Of a stretch of DNA of 64,000 nucleotides, positions 1-8,113 are shown piece after piece. This stretch comes from Nitrospira sp. (GTDB taxonomy: Bacteria; Nitrospirota; Nitrospiria; Nitrospirales; Nitrospiraceae). The notes beneath the pieces are model-generated. The model saw only the letters and a list, made by a program, of their open reading frames with translations, was not told the origin of the DNA and did not search any database. The translations under genes and the position numbers were made by a program. Location: NCBI GenBank assembly GCA_024760525.1, contig CP060499.1:1426001-1490000 (forward strand). Direction: 5' to 3'. Each line of letters begins with the position of its first letter. The stretch's first letter is position 1.

Positions 1-78
1 ACGGAATTGCAAACCTTCCGCCACGGTGCCACGGTCGGCCTCACCGCATCCTTTTGATCGTTTCAGATCGTAACCCGG

Positions 79-1134
79 TTAGCGTCTCGTGCGTCCGGAC
101 GGCAGGGTTTCGTCTTCGTATTCAAGAAAGAGGCGCTTGGCCTCCGGATGAAGCTGATTGGGGTGCCCGTATGGAATTCCCAGCGTCCGGAAGAGCGGAG
201 TCAGTTTCCCATTTGGGTGTAAATAACCGGCTCTGAGGGGAACCGTGCGTTTGCTGTGGCGCACCAGCCGGCAAGTGGTAGTCCGGATTGAGGTCAGCCA
301 ATCGGCAATATCCTGAGGATTGCCGATCGAGGCGGAGAGCAACAGCAGTCTGGCCTGTGATGGGCAAAAGATGATGGTTTCTTCCCACACGACTCCTCGC
401 TCCGGATCAGCGATGTATTGCGACTCATCGAGGATCACGAGCCCCAACGTATCCAATCGAACATCGATTTCTCCGCTCGCGGCATCATAGAGCAGGTTGC
501 GCAGAATCTCCGTCGTCATGATGAGCAGCGGGGCTTGACCGTTTTCTTGGCGGTCTCCGGTAAGAATGCCCACTTTGTCCGGGCCGAAGATCCGGGAAAA
601 CTCCGTGTACTTGGTGTTGGATAAGGCCTTGAGGGGCGAAGTGTAAATGACCGTGCGATTGTCTTCCATGGCTCGACGGGCCGCCTCGACGGCGACATAG
701 GTTTTTCCGCTTCCGGTCGGGACACTGATCACGACGTCGGTTTCATTCAGAGCGGACAAGGCCTCGCTTTGCCAGGGATCCGGTATGAATGGTTGCGGAG
801 GAGGAACCCCGATGCCTTCCAGCCAGCCCGACAGTGAGACGGACGACTCGGAGGATTCCGGCTCTGCACCCTGCAGTGACTTCTTCTTATGAGCGATCGT
901 TGGAGGGCGAGGGATGCGCGGCGACGTCGCTTCTGGGCGAGATTGCCGTTCTCCGATCAGTGCCTGCAGGTCGGATTCGAAGCCTGCACGATTGTGGCTT
1001 GAGTGTTGAAGAAGCAGCTCGATGATGCGCCGCTTGCCGGCACGGAAGTGCCGATGGATGCGGCCGCGCGCAAGGCGATGCAAGAGGCCCACGGGCTGTT
1101 GTGCGAGTAGTTGTTCAAGTTCGTCGGTCGTCAT
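79..1134 (-). CDS. Ski2-like DEAD/DEAH helicase, N-terminal (RecA1) half as a separate gene
   Basis: This 351-residue protein has a non-conserved N-terminal ~100 residues and then the first RecA domain of a superfamily 2 helicase. Motif I reads PTGSGKT, motif II is DESQ in VILDESQYIAD, and motif III is SAS. It ends shortly after the RecA1 domain (VPLRAGYLHPNG and then LHPEAKRLFLE), exactly where a Ski2/Mtr4-type helicase would continue into RecA2. The second half is encoded upstream on the same strand at 1241-3100, so the gene order is opposite to protein order. The two halves probably assemble into one ATP-dependent RNA or DNA helicase. The helicase-half assignment is firm; the joint function is inference. 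Confidence 0.85.
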   Translation of the reverse strand: MTTDELEQLLAQQPVGLLHRLARGRIHRHFRAGKRRIIELLLQHSSHNRAGFESDLQALIGERQSRPEATSPRIPRPPTIAHKKKSLQGAEPESSESSVSLSGWLEGIGVPPPQPFIPDPWQSEALSALNETDVVISVPTGSGKTYVAVEAARRAMEDNRTVIYTSPLKALSNTKYTEFSRIFGPDKVGILTGDRQENGQAPLLIMTTEILRNLLYDAASGEIDVRLDTLGLVILDESQYIADPERGVVWEETIIFCPSQARLLLLSASIGNPQDIADWLTSIRTTTCRLVRHSKRTVPLRAGYLHPNGKLTPLFRTLGIPYGHPNQLHPEAKRLFLEYEDETLPSGRTRR

Positions 1135-1240
1135 AGTTTTCTCAACAGGGGTGAAGCGGGAGGTGCGAAGCGCACGCGGATCGGAGAAGGAAAGCAGATG
1201 CTTGCGAACGACGCGTCACGAACGACGAGCGACGTCTTCA

Positions 1241-3100
1241 TTATGGCAATTCCTCCAAGACTCCACGGCGGATCAGCGTAATCGCGTTCCCGGCACAATC
1301 AGCGAGGCCGGGATGAGTGTCTTTCAGCGTCTGAATCTGCGACAAAAACTCCAGGGTTCGGGCAAGTAGACGGTAGATATCGCCTTCTGCCATCGTGGTC
1401 AATCGGCAAAGCCCGATCCACGTGAGGGTAGGATCGGCGACCCAGCGTTCGGCCAAGGCTGCGACGTCCGCGCGCAGGAGGGGAGGGTCTTCATACGGAG
1501 ATAAACTCTCCGCCAATTTGCGCACCTGCCCCAACAGCGAGCTCAGTCCGGCGCTGATGCGCGGAAAGGCGCCGGGACGGTCGTCATCGTGGGCCAGACT
1601 GGCCATGATGCCCGTGAGGAGGGACGGGTCTGCGCCCGTGAAGGCTTCGGCACGGATCAGTTCCGTAATCAACAGCGAGTGATCGATACGGATGAGCCTG
1701 GCCCATTCGCCTTCAGTCGTGAGTTGGGCCGCCAGCGTGAGATACCCGAATTTCTGGAGCACTTCCACGCGCTCTTGGAATCGATGCCATAAACTGGTCC
1801 GCAGCGCTTGTATGGACTTAATGTGGCGCTGCTGTTCCTGGCGAAGCCGCGAGGCCGTGTGGAAGTCTTTCTGGCAGGCTGCGCGCGAAGAACACGTCGG
1901 GCAGGGAAAATCACCCAGCGATTGCACGATCGCATCGGGCAGCGGCTCGCTGTGGGTCGGTACGAGAATGGGAAGGACGGGCAATCGCGTCGGCAGTTCT
2001 TCCAGTTGATAACTGAGCCGATCAAACGCTTCGGCCGAACACCACGGATACGTCGAAATCTCCTCGCATTCGTAGACGCGGTCATAGACTTCTTTAATGC
2101 TCGTGGCCGGGCATTCGGTGACGGCGTTGTCCGGTCGCAAGACGGTGAGCATGGAGTTCTTTTGGCCTTTGCTCCGATACTGCCGGAGCACAATTCCGCG
2201 TCCTTTGGTGAGCCCCACCACGCGCCCCGGCGTCAAAAACGGCAAGCGAGCGGATATTTCCGGAGACTCCGACCGGTGAATCTGATGCCGCGTGGGGCGG
2301 TGTCTGCGCGCATGATCGAAGGTTTGCCATTGCGTGATCCAATCGGTGCAGACGCGGGGGCCGAACGGTTCCAGCTGCACATGGAGCACGTCCAGTTTTT
2401 GTTCGAGGAGTTCGGCGCGCTGGTTGAGCTGGAATTGCGCGAAGCTCTTGGCGAGAATTCCTTGAATGTGCTCATGAGGATGGGCTTTCAAGAGGTTCAA
2501 GACCATCGGGTAGCTGATCGTGAATTGGCTGTCGATCGCCTCGGGCTGCCCGGTCAAGCCTTTGGTCAGCACCCCCAAGTCGATATAAGGAGAAGGGGTC
2601 ACGACCGCGAACCCGACGAGATCCTTCCCGCGGCGGCCGGCCCGTCCGGCGATCTGCTGGACTTCTCCGATCGTCAGGTCGGTGAAATCGCGCGACTTGC
2701 GGATGCTCGATTGGGTGATCACGACCGTGCGAGCCGGGAAATCCACACCTGCGGCCAGAGTCGTGGTCGCAAACACCGCATCGAGATTACCCTGCCGCAT
2801 CAACTCTTCGATCGCGATTTTCCAGGAAGGCAAGTGTCCGGCGTGATGGGCGGCGACGCCGACCCGCCGCACGATGGGAAGAAGCGGGTGTTCCGCAATG
2901 CTGGGATGCTGAGCCGTGACCCGTTCGAGGGTTCCGGCGATGGCCTCTTGCCGGATCGGGGGAAGGACGATGTCGGCATGGTCGAAGGCCTCCATGGCTT
3001 CGTCGCAGGCCCGGCGTGAAGTAAGGAACACGATTGCGGGTGTGAGATGCTTCTGGCGGAGGGCGGTGACGAGATCAACCGGATGGATCGACGGCGGCAT
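1241..3100 (-). CDS. Ski2-like helicase, C-terminal (RecA2 plus C-terminal domain) half
   Basis: This 619-residue protein opens directly in a RecA2 domain: HPVDLVTALRQ, then AIVFLTSRRACDEA (motif IV region), then TTTLAAGVDFPARTVV (motif V) and QIAGRAGRRG (motif VI). About 400 further residues follow and include a Cys pair (CPTCSSRAAC). Walker A and the DEAD-box motif are absent and lie in the next gene (79-1134), 106 bp downstream. Its start overlaps the 3' end of glgC by 26 bp. In normal bacterial Ski2-like proteins the RecA1 domain is fused in front of this segment. The isolated half could not hydrolyse ATP alone, so a partner is expected. Confidence 0.85.
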   Translation of the reverse strand: MPPSIHPVDLVTALRQKHLTPAIVFLTSRRACDEAMEAFDHADIVLPPIRQEAIAGTLERVTAQHPSIAEHPLLPIVRRVGVAAHHAGHLPSWKIAIEELMRQGNLDAVFATTTLAAGVDFPARTVVITQSSIRKSRDFTDLTIGEVQQIAGRAGRRGKDLVGFAVVTPSPYIDLGVLTKGLTGQPEAIDSQFTISYPMVLNLLKAHPHEHIQGILAKSFAQFQLNQRAELLEQKLDVLHVQLEPFGPRVCTDWITQWQTFDHARRHRPTRHQIHRSESPEISARLPFLTPGRVVGLTKGRGIVLRQYRSKGQKNSMLTVLRPDNAVTECPATSIKEVYDRVYECEEISTYPWCSAEAFDRLSYQLEELPTRLPVLPILVPTHSEPLPDAIVQSLGDFPCPTCSSRAACQKDFHTASRLRQEQQRHIKSIQALRTSLWHRFQERVEVLQKFGYLTLAAQLTTEGEWARLIRIDHSLLITELIRAEAFTGADPSLLTGIMASLAHDDDRPGAFPRISAGLSSLLGQVRKLAESLSPYEDPPLLRADVAALAERWVADPTLTWIGLCRLTTMAEGDIYRLLARTLEFLSQIQTLKDTHPGLADCAGNAITLIRRGVLEELP

Positions 3101-4319
3101 GCAGCTTCATTCCCTTTGAGATCACGACGAGACCCGATTCGGTGACGGTGAACCGTTGAGCATCGGCTTCGCGATTGTACCCGATTTCAGTGTTGGGGGG
3201 AATCGTGACACCCTTGTCGATGATGGCGCGCTTGATACGGCTGTGCTCGCCGATCATCACGTTCTCCATGACGATGGATTCGCGAACATCGGCATGGTCT
3301 TGCACGCGGACATTGGGAGACAAGATTGAATTCTGCACCCGTCCGCCTGAGATGATACACCCGCCGCAGACGATCGAATCGAGCGCGACGCCCATCCGGC
3401 CTCCCTGATAATCCTGCGCGAAGACAAACTTGGCCGGCGGAAATTGCCCTTGATAGGTTCTGATCGGCCATTCAGGGTCGTACAAGTTGAATTGAGGATC
3501 GACGGCGACCAGATCCATATTCGCTTCCCAGTAGGCATCGAGCGTGCCGATATCGCGCCAGTATTTGATGGCCTTCTTATTGGCGTCGTGGAACTTGAAC
3601 GCGTACACCCGCCGTTGCTCGATCATTCTCGGAATGATGTTTTTCCCGAAGTCGTGCGCGCCGCCCCCTTGCGCGTCGGCAATCAAGTGTTCGCGGAGCG
3701 CCTTCGTGCGGAACAGATAAATGCCCATCGATGCAAAGGCGTGGGCGGGATCGTTGGGAAGCGGAATGGGGTTCGCCGGCTTTTCATCGAAGCGGGTAAT
3801 CCGATAATCCTCGTCCACCGCGATGACGCCGAAGCGAGTAGCCTCCTGGACCGGGATGTCGATGGCGCCGACCACCGCATCCGCGCTCTTCGCGATGAGC
3901 CAGTGGTACATTTCCGCATAGTTCATCTTATATACATGGTCGCCGGCGAGGATGAACAGGAACTCAGGATGCTCCCCGTCGATCAAGAACATGTTCTGAT
4001 AGACGGCATCCGCGGTGCCCCGATACCAATCTTCGCTGATACGCTGCTGAGGGGGAACGGAGGCGATATACTCTCCCAGTTCAGCGTTGAGAATATCCCA
4101 GCCGACTCGGATATGACGATCGAGAGAATGCGATTTGTACTGAATGAGAACGGCGATCTTACGGAGACCGGAATTGAGGCAATTGCTCAGGGTAAAGTCG
4201 ATGATTCGGTATTTGCCTCCGAACGGAACCGCCGGCTTCGCGCGTTGGTCCGTGAGTGGGAAGAGTCGCTCGCCCTTGCCGCCGGCCAAGACCATCGTAA
4301 AAATATTTTTCACGGGCAA
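3075..4319 (-). CDS. glgC: Glucose-1-phosphate adenylyltransferase
   Basis: GlgC makes ADP-glucose from ATP and glucose-1-phosphate, the committed step of bacterial glycogen synthesis in the cytoplasm. The 414-residue length is normal for the family. The N-terminal nucleotidyltransferase signature (GGKGERLFPLTDQRAKPAVP) and the following FGGKYRIIDFTLSNC are intact, as is the ILAGDHVYKMNY motif, and the C-terminal part has left-handed beta-helix spacing. It is first in a minus-strand run, and its 3' end overlaps the split helicase. Confidence is high from the diagnostic motifs. Confidence 0.95.
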   Translation of the reverse strand: MPVKNIFTMVLAGGKGERLFPLTDQRAKPAVPFGGKYRIIDFTLSNCLNSGLRKIAVLIQYKSHSLDRHIRVGWDILNAELGEYIASVPPQQRISEDWYRGTADAVYQNMFLIDGEHPEFLFILAGDHVYKMNYAEMYHWLIAKSADAVVGAIDIPVQEATRFGVIAVDEDYRITRFDEKPANPIPLPNDPAHAFASMGIYLFRTKALREHLIADAQGGGAHDFGKNIIPRMIEQRRVYAFKFHDANKKAIKYWRDIGTLDAYWEANMDLVAVDPQFNLYDPEWPIRTYQGQFPPAKFVFAQDYQGGRMGVALDSIVCGGCIISGGRVQNSILSPNVRVQDHADVRESIVMENVMIGEHSRIKRAIIDKGVTIPPNTEIGYNREADAQRFTVTESGLVVISKGMKLHAAVDPSG

Positions 4320-4456
4320 ATTCTAGCAGGACTAGCATGAAATAGAAAGGAAGCGGAATCGTTGACTTCCCGATCCATGCGGATAATACTAGGCCAGATC
4401 CGGTTCTGCTCGTCGGCGTGAACAGCGTGCAAAGTATTTGAAGCAAAGGAGTCAGC

Positions 4457-4753
4457 ATGAAGCGAGATGTCGTGGTCGCCGCACTACCTCGGAGCACCAA
4501 CAGTCGCGTAACAAAGCTTTCGGCGAAATCGTCTTCCGGCCCGGTGGACGATATGGCGTGGCGTCTGGAACGGTTGGAAGGGCAGATGCAGAAACTGTCC
4601 GAACTCGTTCGAGATCATGCTGAAGATATGGATCGTCTGGTCAGGATTGTCGCGGAAAACAGTGAGATCCTCCGTCGGCAGTTGCTTCGCAAGCACCACG
4701 AAAAAGTTCGAGTCAGAAAGCATCTCCGCGCGACCAACGCCGCGCTGGATTAA
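4457..4753 (+). CDS. Small predicted coiled-coil protein
   Basis: A 98-residue basic protein whose middle (about residues 35-75) is a heptad-rich helix (LERLEGQMQKLSELVRDHAEDM) likely to form a coiled coil. The N-terminus is Ser/Arg-rich and the C-terminus Lys/Arg-rich. An AAAGGAG ribosome-binding site about 8 nt before the ATG supports the start. It has no signal peptide and no membrane segment. I do not recognise a family. It stands alone between divergent glgC and the HEAT protein gene. Confidence 0.6.
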   Translation: MKRDVVVAALPRSTNSRVTKLSAKSSSGPVDDMAWRLERLEGQMQKLSELVRDHAEDMDRLVRIVAENSEILRRQLLRKHHEKVRVRKHLRATNAALD

Positions 4754-4882
4754 TCCGAACCGCTCTTGGAGCGGTTGTGCCGCTCGCTCCTACCGATTCG
4801 ATTTGGTGATATCGTCTCATAATCAACGCCCCATTCGACATGTGCCACACGGTGACCTCCAACTAGAAGGAGCTCAAACAGC

Positions 4883-5671
4883 GTGATCAAGTATGTATGC
4901 ATGGCCGCGGTTATCCTCTCCAGCGTTGTGGGAGGGGAGGCATTCTGTGCGTGGTTCGATCAGCCCGCGCGTGTCTGGTCCGTCCAAATGCCCTATGAGG
5001 CCCCGCCGAAGAATCAGGAGATACCGGATGTCTCGATCCCGCCGAACAAGAATCCGCTGAGTCCCGAAGAACTGCAGCGTGCCGAAGCCTTGCTGCCGTT
5101 GCTGGAAGGCAAGCAGGAGTTTTGGGCCATGGGAGAATTCGTCCATCTGGGAGAGCCCTCAGTCCCGGTTTTGGTCAAGGCCCTCACTATGTCCAGTCCG
5201 AGAATCCGGTACAATGCGATCGAGACCCTGTTGATGATGAAAGGCGTGGCAGGGGTTTCAGCGCTCATCTCCACGGCAAAGGAGCAGGGTGAACTTCCTC
5301 GCGTGAGGGAACATGCCTTGCGGGTTGCGGTCCGTCTGGATCCGGCCAAAGCGCCCGAAGCCATCGAGGTGATGGCGAAAGACCCCAATCCGTCGGTCAG
5401 AAAGGCTGCCGCGTTTGAATCGCGGTATGTCCGGCAAAAGGCCGTCATTCCACTCTTGATCCCGATCGTAAGCGATGACGAACGCTTCGTGGCCCTCTCG
5501 GCGCTGCAATCGCTGTGGATTCTTACGCGCCATGAGACCGAATTCCACGATTGGGATACCTCGACCAAACAGGATCGGGCGCTGTGGTCGAACGAATGGG
5601 TCGAGTGGTGGGATACCAACAAAGACGTCTTTGAGATTCCGGAGCCACGGCGGTCGAAGCGGAGTTCCTAA
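4883..5671 (+). CDS. Exported HEAT-repeat protein
   Basis: A 262-residue protein with a GTG start behind an AAGGAG site. A hydrophobic signal segment (residues 3-22, ending GEAFCA) indicates export. About residues 80-210 hold three to four HEAT-like helical repeats (GEPSVPVLVKAL, RIRYNAIETL, REHALRVAV, PSVRKAAAFES), which usually act as a protein-binding scaffold. The C-terminus is Trp-rich (WSNEWVEWWDTN) and then basic. No enzymatic motif is visible. The partner is unknown, and it is probably periplasmic. Confidence 0.75.
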   Translation: MIKYVCMAAVILSSVVGGEAFCAWFDQPARVWSVQMPYEAPPKNQEIPDVSIPPNKNPLSPEELQRAEALLPLLEGKQEFWAMGEFVHLGEPSVPVLVKALTMSSPRIRYNAIETLLMMKGVAGVSALISTAKEQGELPRVREHALRVAVRLDPAKAPEAIEVMAKDPNPSVRKAAAFESRYVRQKAVIPLLIPIVSDDERFVALSALQSLWILTRHETEFHDWDTSTKQDRALWSNEWVEWWDTNKDVFEIPEPRRSKRSS

Positions 5672-5741
5672 CGGAGGGAGGTTGCGGGCCAAGAGATTCC
5701 TATGTTACGAATATAATGATATGAAGACGAAGACGGGAACC

Positions 5742-6266
5742 ATGCTGAATATCGCCAAACTCGGGAATCCGATCCTTCGCAAAATCGCCGCTCCGATCGA
5801 TCCCCGGGACATCAAATCGTCAGACCTGCAACGGTTGATCGACGACATGTTTGAAACCATGTACGACGAGCCGGGCATTGGGCTGGCCGCGCCTCAGGTC
5901 TCGCGCTCGATTCAATTGGTCGTAATGGCCTGCAAGGGCGAAGGGGGGTTCCCCGAGACAGTCCTCATCAATCCATCGATCGTGTATTACGGTCCCCAGC
6001 AGGTGGAAAACTGGGAAGGCTGCCTGAGCGTCGACGGACTGCGAGGGAAAGTCACGAGGCCTTCCCTGGTGCGCGTCAAGGGACTCGATCGGAAAGGGAA
6101 GACTCTGGATTTTGAGGCGACCGGCCTCTATGCGGTCTGCATTCAACACGAGCTTGATCACTTGATCGGCAAAGTCTTTCTCGATCGTATGACGGATATG
6201 TCCACCCTGACACAACTTCAAGAGTTCTCGCAGTATTGGCAACAAGAGCCCACAAACGTGATTTAA
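5742..6266 (+). CDS. def: Peptide deformylase
   Basis: This metalloenzyme removes the formyl group from the initiator methionine of nascent proteins. All three signature motifs are present in the 174-residue product: GIGLAAPQV (residues 45-53), EGCLS with metal ligand Cys94, and HELDH with His136, Glu137 and His140. I chose the ATG at 5742, giving the usual MLNIAKLGNPILR beginning; an in-frame ATG at 5721 would add seven residues but has no ribosome site. Substitution of Lys-Val-Phe after HLIG is slightly atypical but harmless. The ABC exporter gene follows after 22 bp and is probably cotranscribed. Confidence 0.95.
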   Translation: MLNIAKLGNPILRKIAAPIDPRDIKSSDLQRLIDDMFETMYDEPGIGLAAPQVSRSIQLVVMACKGEGGFPETVLINPSIVYYGPQQVENWEGCLSVDGLRGKVTRPSLVRVKGLDRKGKTLDFEATGLYAVCIQHELDHLIGKVFLDRMTDMSTLTQLQEFSQYWQQEPTNVI

Positions 6267-6288
6267 TGCCTTCCGTGCCTGGCCGATT

Positions 6289-8013
6289 GTGAAATCTCTT
6301 TTTCGTGTTCTTCTCTATCTTCGGCCCCATCGGACGCTCGCGATCGCGACGTTGGTCTGCGCCGGTTGCGCCACGGCGATGGAGCTGGTTCCTCCTTGGG
6401 TCATCAAAATCATCATCGACGACGTGATCCAAGCCAAACAAGCGTCGCTCTTGCCATGGGCGATCGGCCTCCTGGTCGGCGCCTATGTGTTCAAAAATCT
6501 GTTCGCCTCGCTGCGGATCAGGCTCAACAATCAACTTGAGCAGACCGTCGTCCATGACCTGCGCCGGCACATCTTTTCCGCCCTCCAACGCCTCTCGATT
6601 ACCTATTTTGAGAATCGGTCCACGGGCGAGATCATGTCCCGAGTCACAAACGACACGGAGCATGTCGAGCGGATCTTTATCGACGGGCTCGAAGGGATGC
6701 TGACGGCATCGTTGACGCTTATCGGGATCACGGGGCTGTTATTCATGCTCAACTGGAAGCTGGCGGCACTTTCGCTCCTGCCGATCCCACTGCTGGCCGT
6801 GTCCGCGAGCTGGTTTACCTCGAGGGTACACGGGTACTATCAGCAGACCAGACAAAGCGCCGCCGAGCTGAACGGCTATCTGCAAGATTCGTTGTCCGGC
6901 ATCAGGGAGACGATGGGGTTCGGCCGACAAGAACATGAACAGGCCAGGTTCGACCGGCTGAGCCATGCGTATAGCGAAAAGAATCTCAAAGCGATGGTGC
7001 TGTGGTCAGTCTATTCACCGGGAATGATTCTCGTCGCGGCCTTCGGGACCGTCTTGATCCTGTGGTATGGCGCGGGAGAGGTCATGGAAGGCCGGCTCAC
7101 ACTCGGCGAGCTGGTGTTGTTTCTGTCCTATCTGGCGATGTTCTACGTCCCGATCAATCAGATTCATTCAGTCAATCATATGTTGCAACATGCGTTGGCG
7201 GCGAGCGAGCGGGTGTTCGATGTGCTGGATACGGTTCCCGAAGTCGCCGATCGTCCCGGTGCGGTCGCACCCATTCAGCGCGCCCATGGGGAGGTTCGAT
7301 TCACGCACGTGCGGTTCCACTACCGGCCCGATGTCCCCGTGCTGAAAGAGTTCGAAGCGACGGTGCCGGCCGGGGAACGCGTGGCACTGGTTGGGATGAG
7401 CGGCGCCGGGAAGAGCACGTTGCTCAAGTTGTTGATGCGGTTTTACGATGTGACGGACGGGGCGATCCTCATTGATGGAACAGATATTCGGGACCTTCCG
7501 ATTGCGTATCTGCGAGAGCAGATCGGGTTTGTGCAACAGGAACCGTTTTTATTCAACGGGACGGTGAAAGACAATCTCCTGTACGGCCATTTGAACGCGG
7601 ATCAGGATCGGCTGGAAGCGGCGGCGCGCGTGGCGAGAGCGCACGAGTTCATTGCGGCATTGCCGGAAGGATATGATACCTGGATCGGTGAACGAGGGGT
7701 CAAGTTGTCGGTCGGCCAAAAGCAGCGGGTTTCGATCGCGCGGGTGTTGTTGAAGGATCCACCCATCGTTATTTTTGACGAAGCGACGTCCAATATCGAC
7801 ACGGAGACCGAAGTGAAAATCCGCGAAGCCTTGACCGACCTGACTGTTGGTCGAACCACGTTCATCATTGCCCACCGTTTGTCTACCCTCCATGATGTGG
7901 ATCGGATTTTGGTGCTCGATAAAGGTCGGCTGGTGGAAGATGGCCGGCATGATGCTCTGCTCAGTCGTGGAGGGGTCTACGCGGGCCTCTACGAGGCTCA
8001 GTTCCAGGTATGA
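6289..8013 (+). CDS. MsbA-like ABC exporter (half transporter with fused ATPase)
   Basis: A 574-residue type IV ABC exporter in the inner membrane. About residues 1-310 form the six-helix transmembrane domain (for example FRVLLYLRPHRTL, then TLIGITGLLFMLNW). The nucleotide-binding domain follows, with Walker A GMSGAGKS near residue 370, signature LSVGQKQR near 473, Walker B VIFDEATS near 494 and H-loop IIAHRLST. This architecture is that of lipid A/lipid flippases (MsbA) and drug exporters, and substrate cannot be read from sequence. The start is GTG at 6289. It lies 22 bp after def and works as a homodimer by family knowledge. Confidence 0.9.
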   Translation: MKSLFRVLLYLRPHRTLAIATLVCAGCATAMELVPPWVIKIIIDDVIQAKQASLLPWAIGLLVGAYVFKNLFASLRIRLNNQLEQTVVHDLRRHIFSALQRLSITYFENRSTGEIMSRVTNDTEHVERIFIDGLEGMLTASLTLIGITGLLFMLNWKLAALSLLPIPLLAVSASWFTSRVHGYYQQTRQSAAELNGYLQDSLSGIRETMGFGRQEHEQARFDRLSHAYSEKNLKAMVLWSVYSPGMILVAAFGTVLILWYGAGEVMEGRLTLGELVLFLSYLAMFYVPINQIHSVNHMLQHALAASERVFDVLDTVPEVADRPGAVAPIQRAHGEVRFTHVRFHYRPDVPVLKEFEATVPAGERVALVGMSGAGKSTLLKLLMRFYDVTDGAILIDGTDIRDLPIAYLREQIGFVQQEPFLFNGTVKDNLLYGHLNADQDRLEAAARVARAHEFIAALPEGYDTWIGERGVKLSVGQKQRVSIARVLLKDPPIVIFDEATSNIDTETEVKIREALTDLTVGRTTFIIAHRLSTLHDVDRILVLDKGRLVEDGRHDALLSRGGVYAGLYEAQFQV

Positions 8014-8113
8014 GCGCCTACCGGGAAGACGACAAGAGTGGCCGGTCTTGACATTGCTTTCTTCCGAGGCTCACATTTAGCCGTACATTCGTGAATTGAG
8101 AGGGCACTGCGTG

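Noticed and set aside
1808..3019. A 403-residue frame antisense to the helicase half
   Set aside because: Composition is that of a mirror frame; the helicase motifs on the minus strand are clear.
8049..8064. A possible -24/-12 element before the nxr-side kinase gene
   Set aside because: GG and TTGCT have correct spacing but the rest of the -24 box does not match, and a TTGACA-like -35 overlaps.
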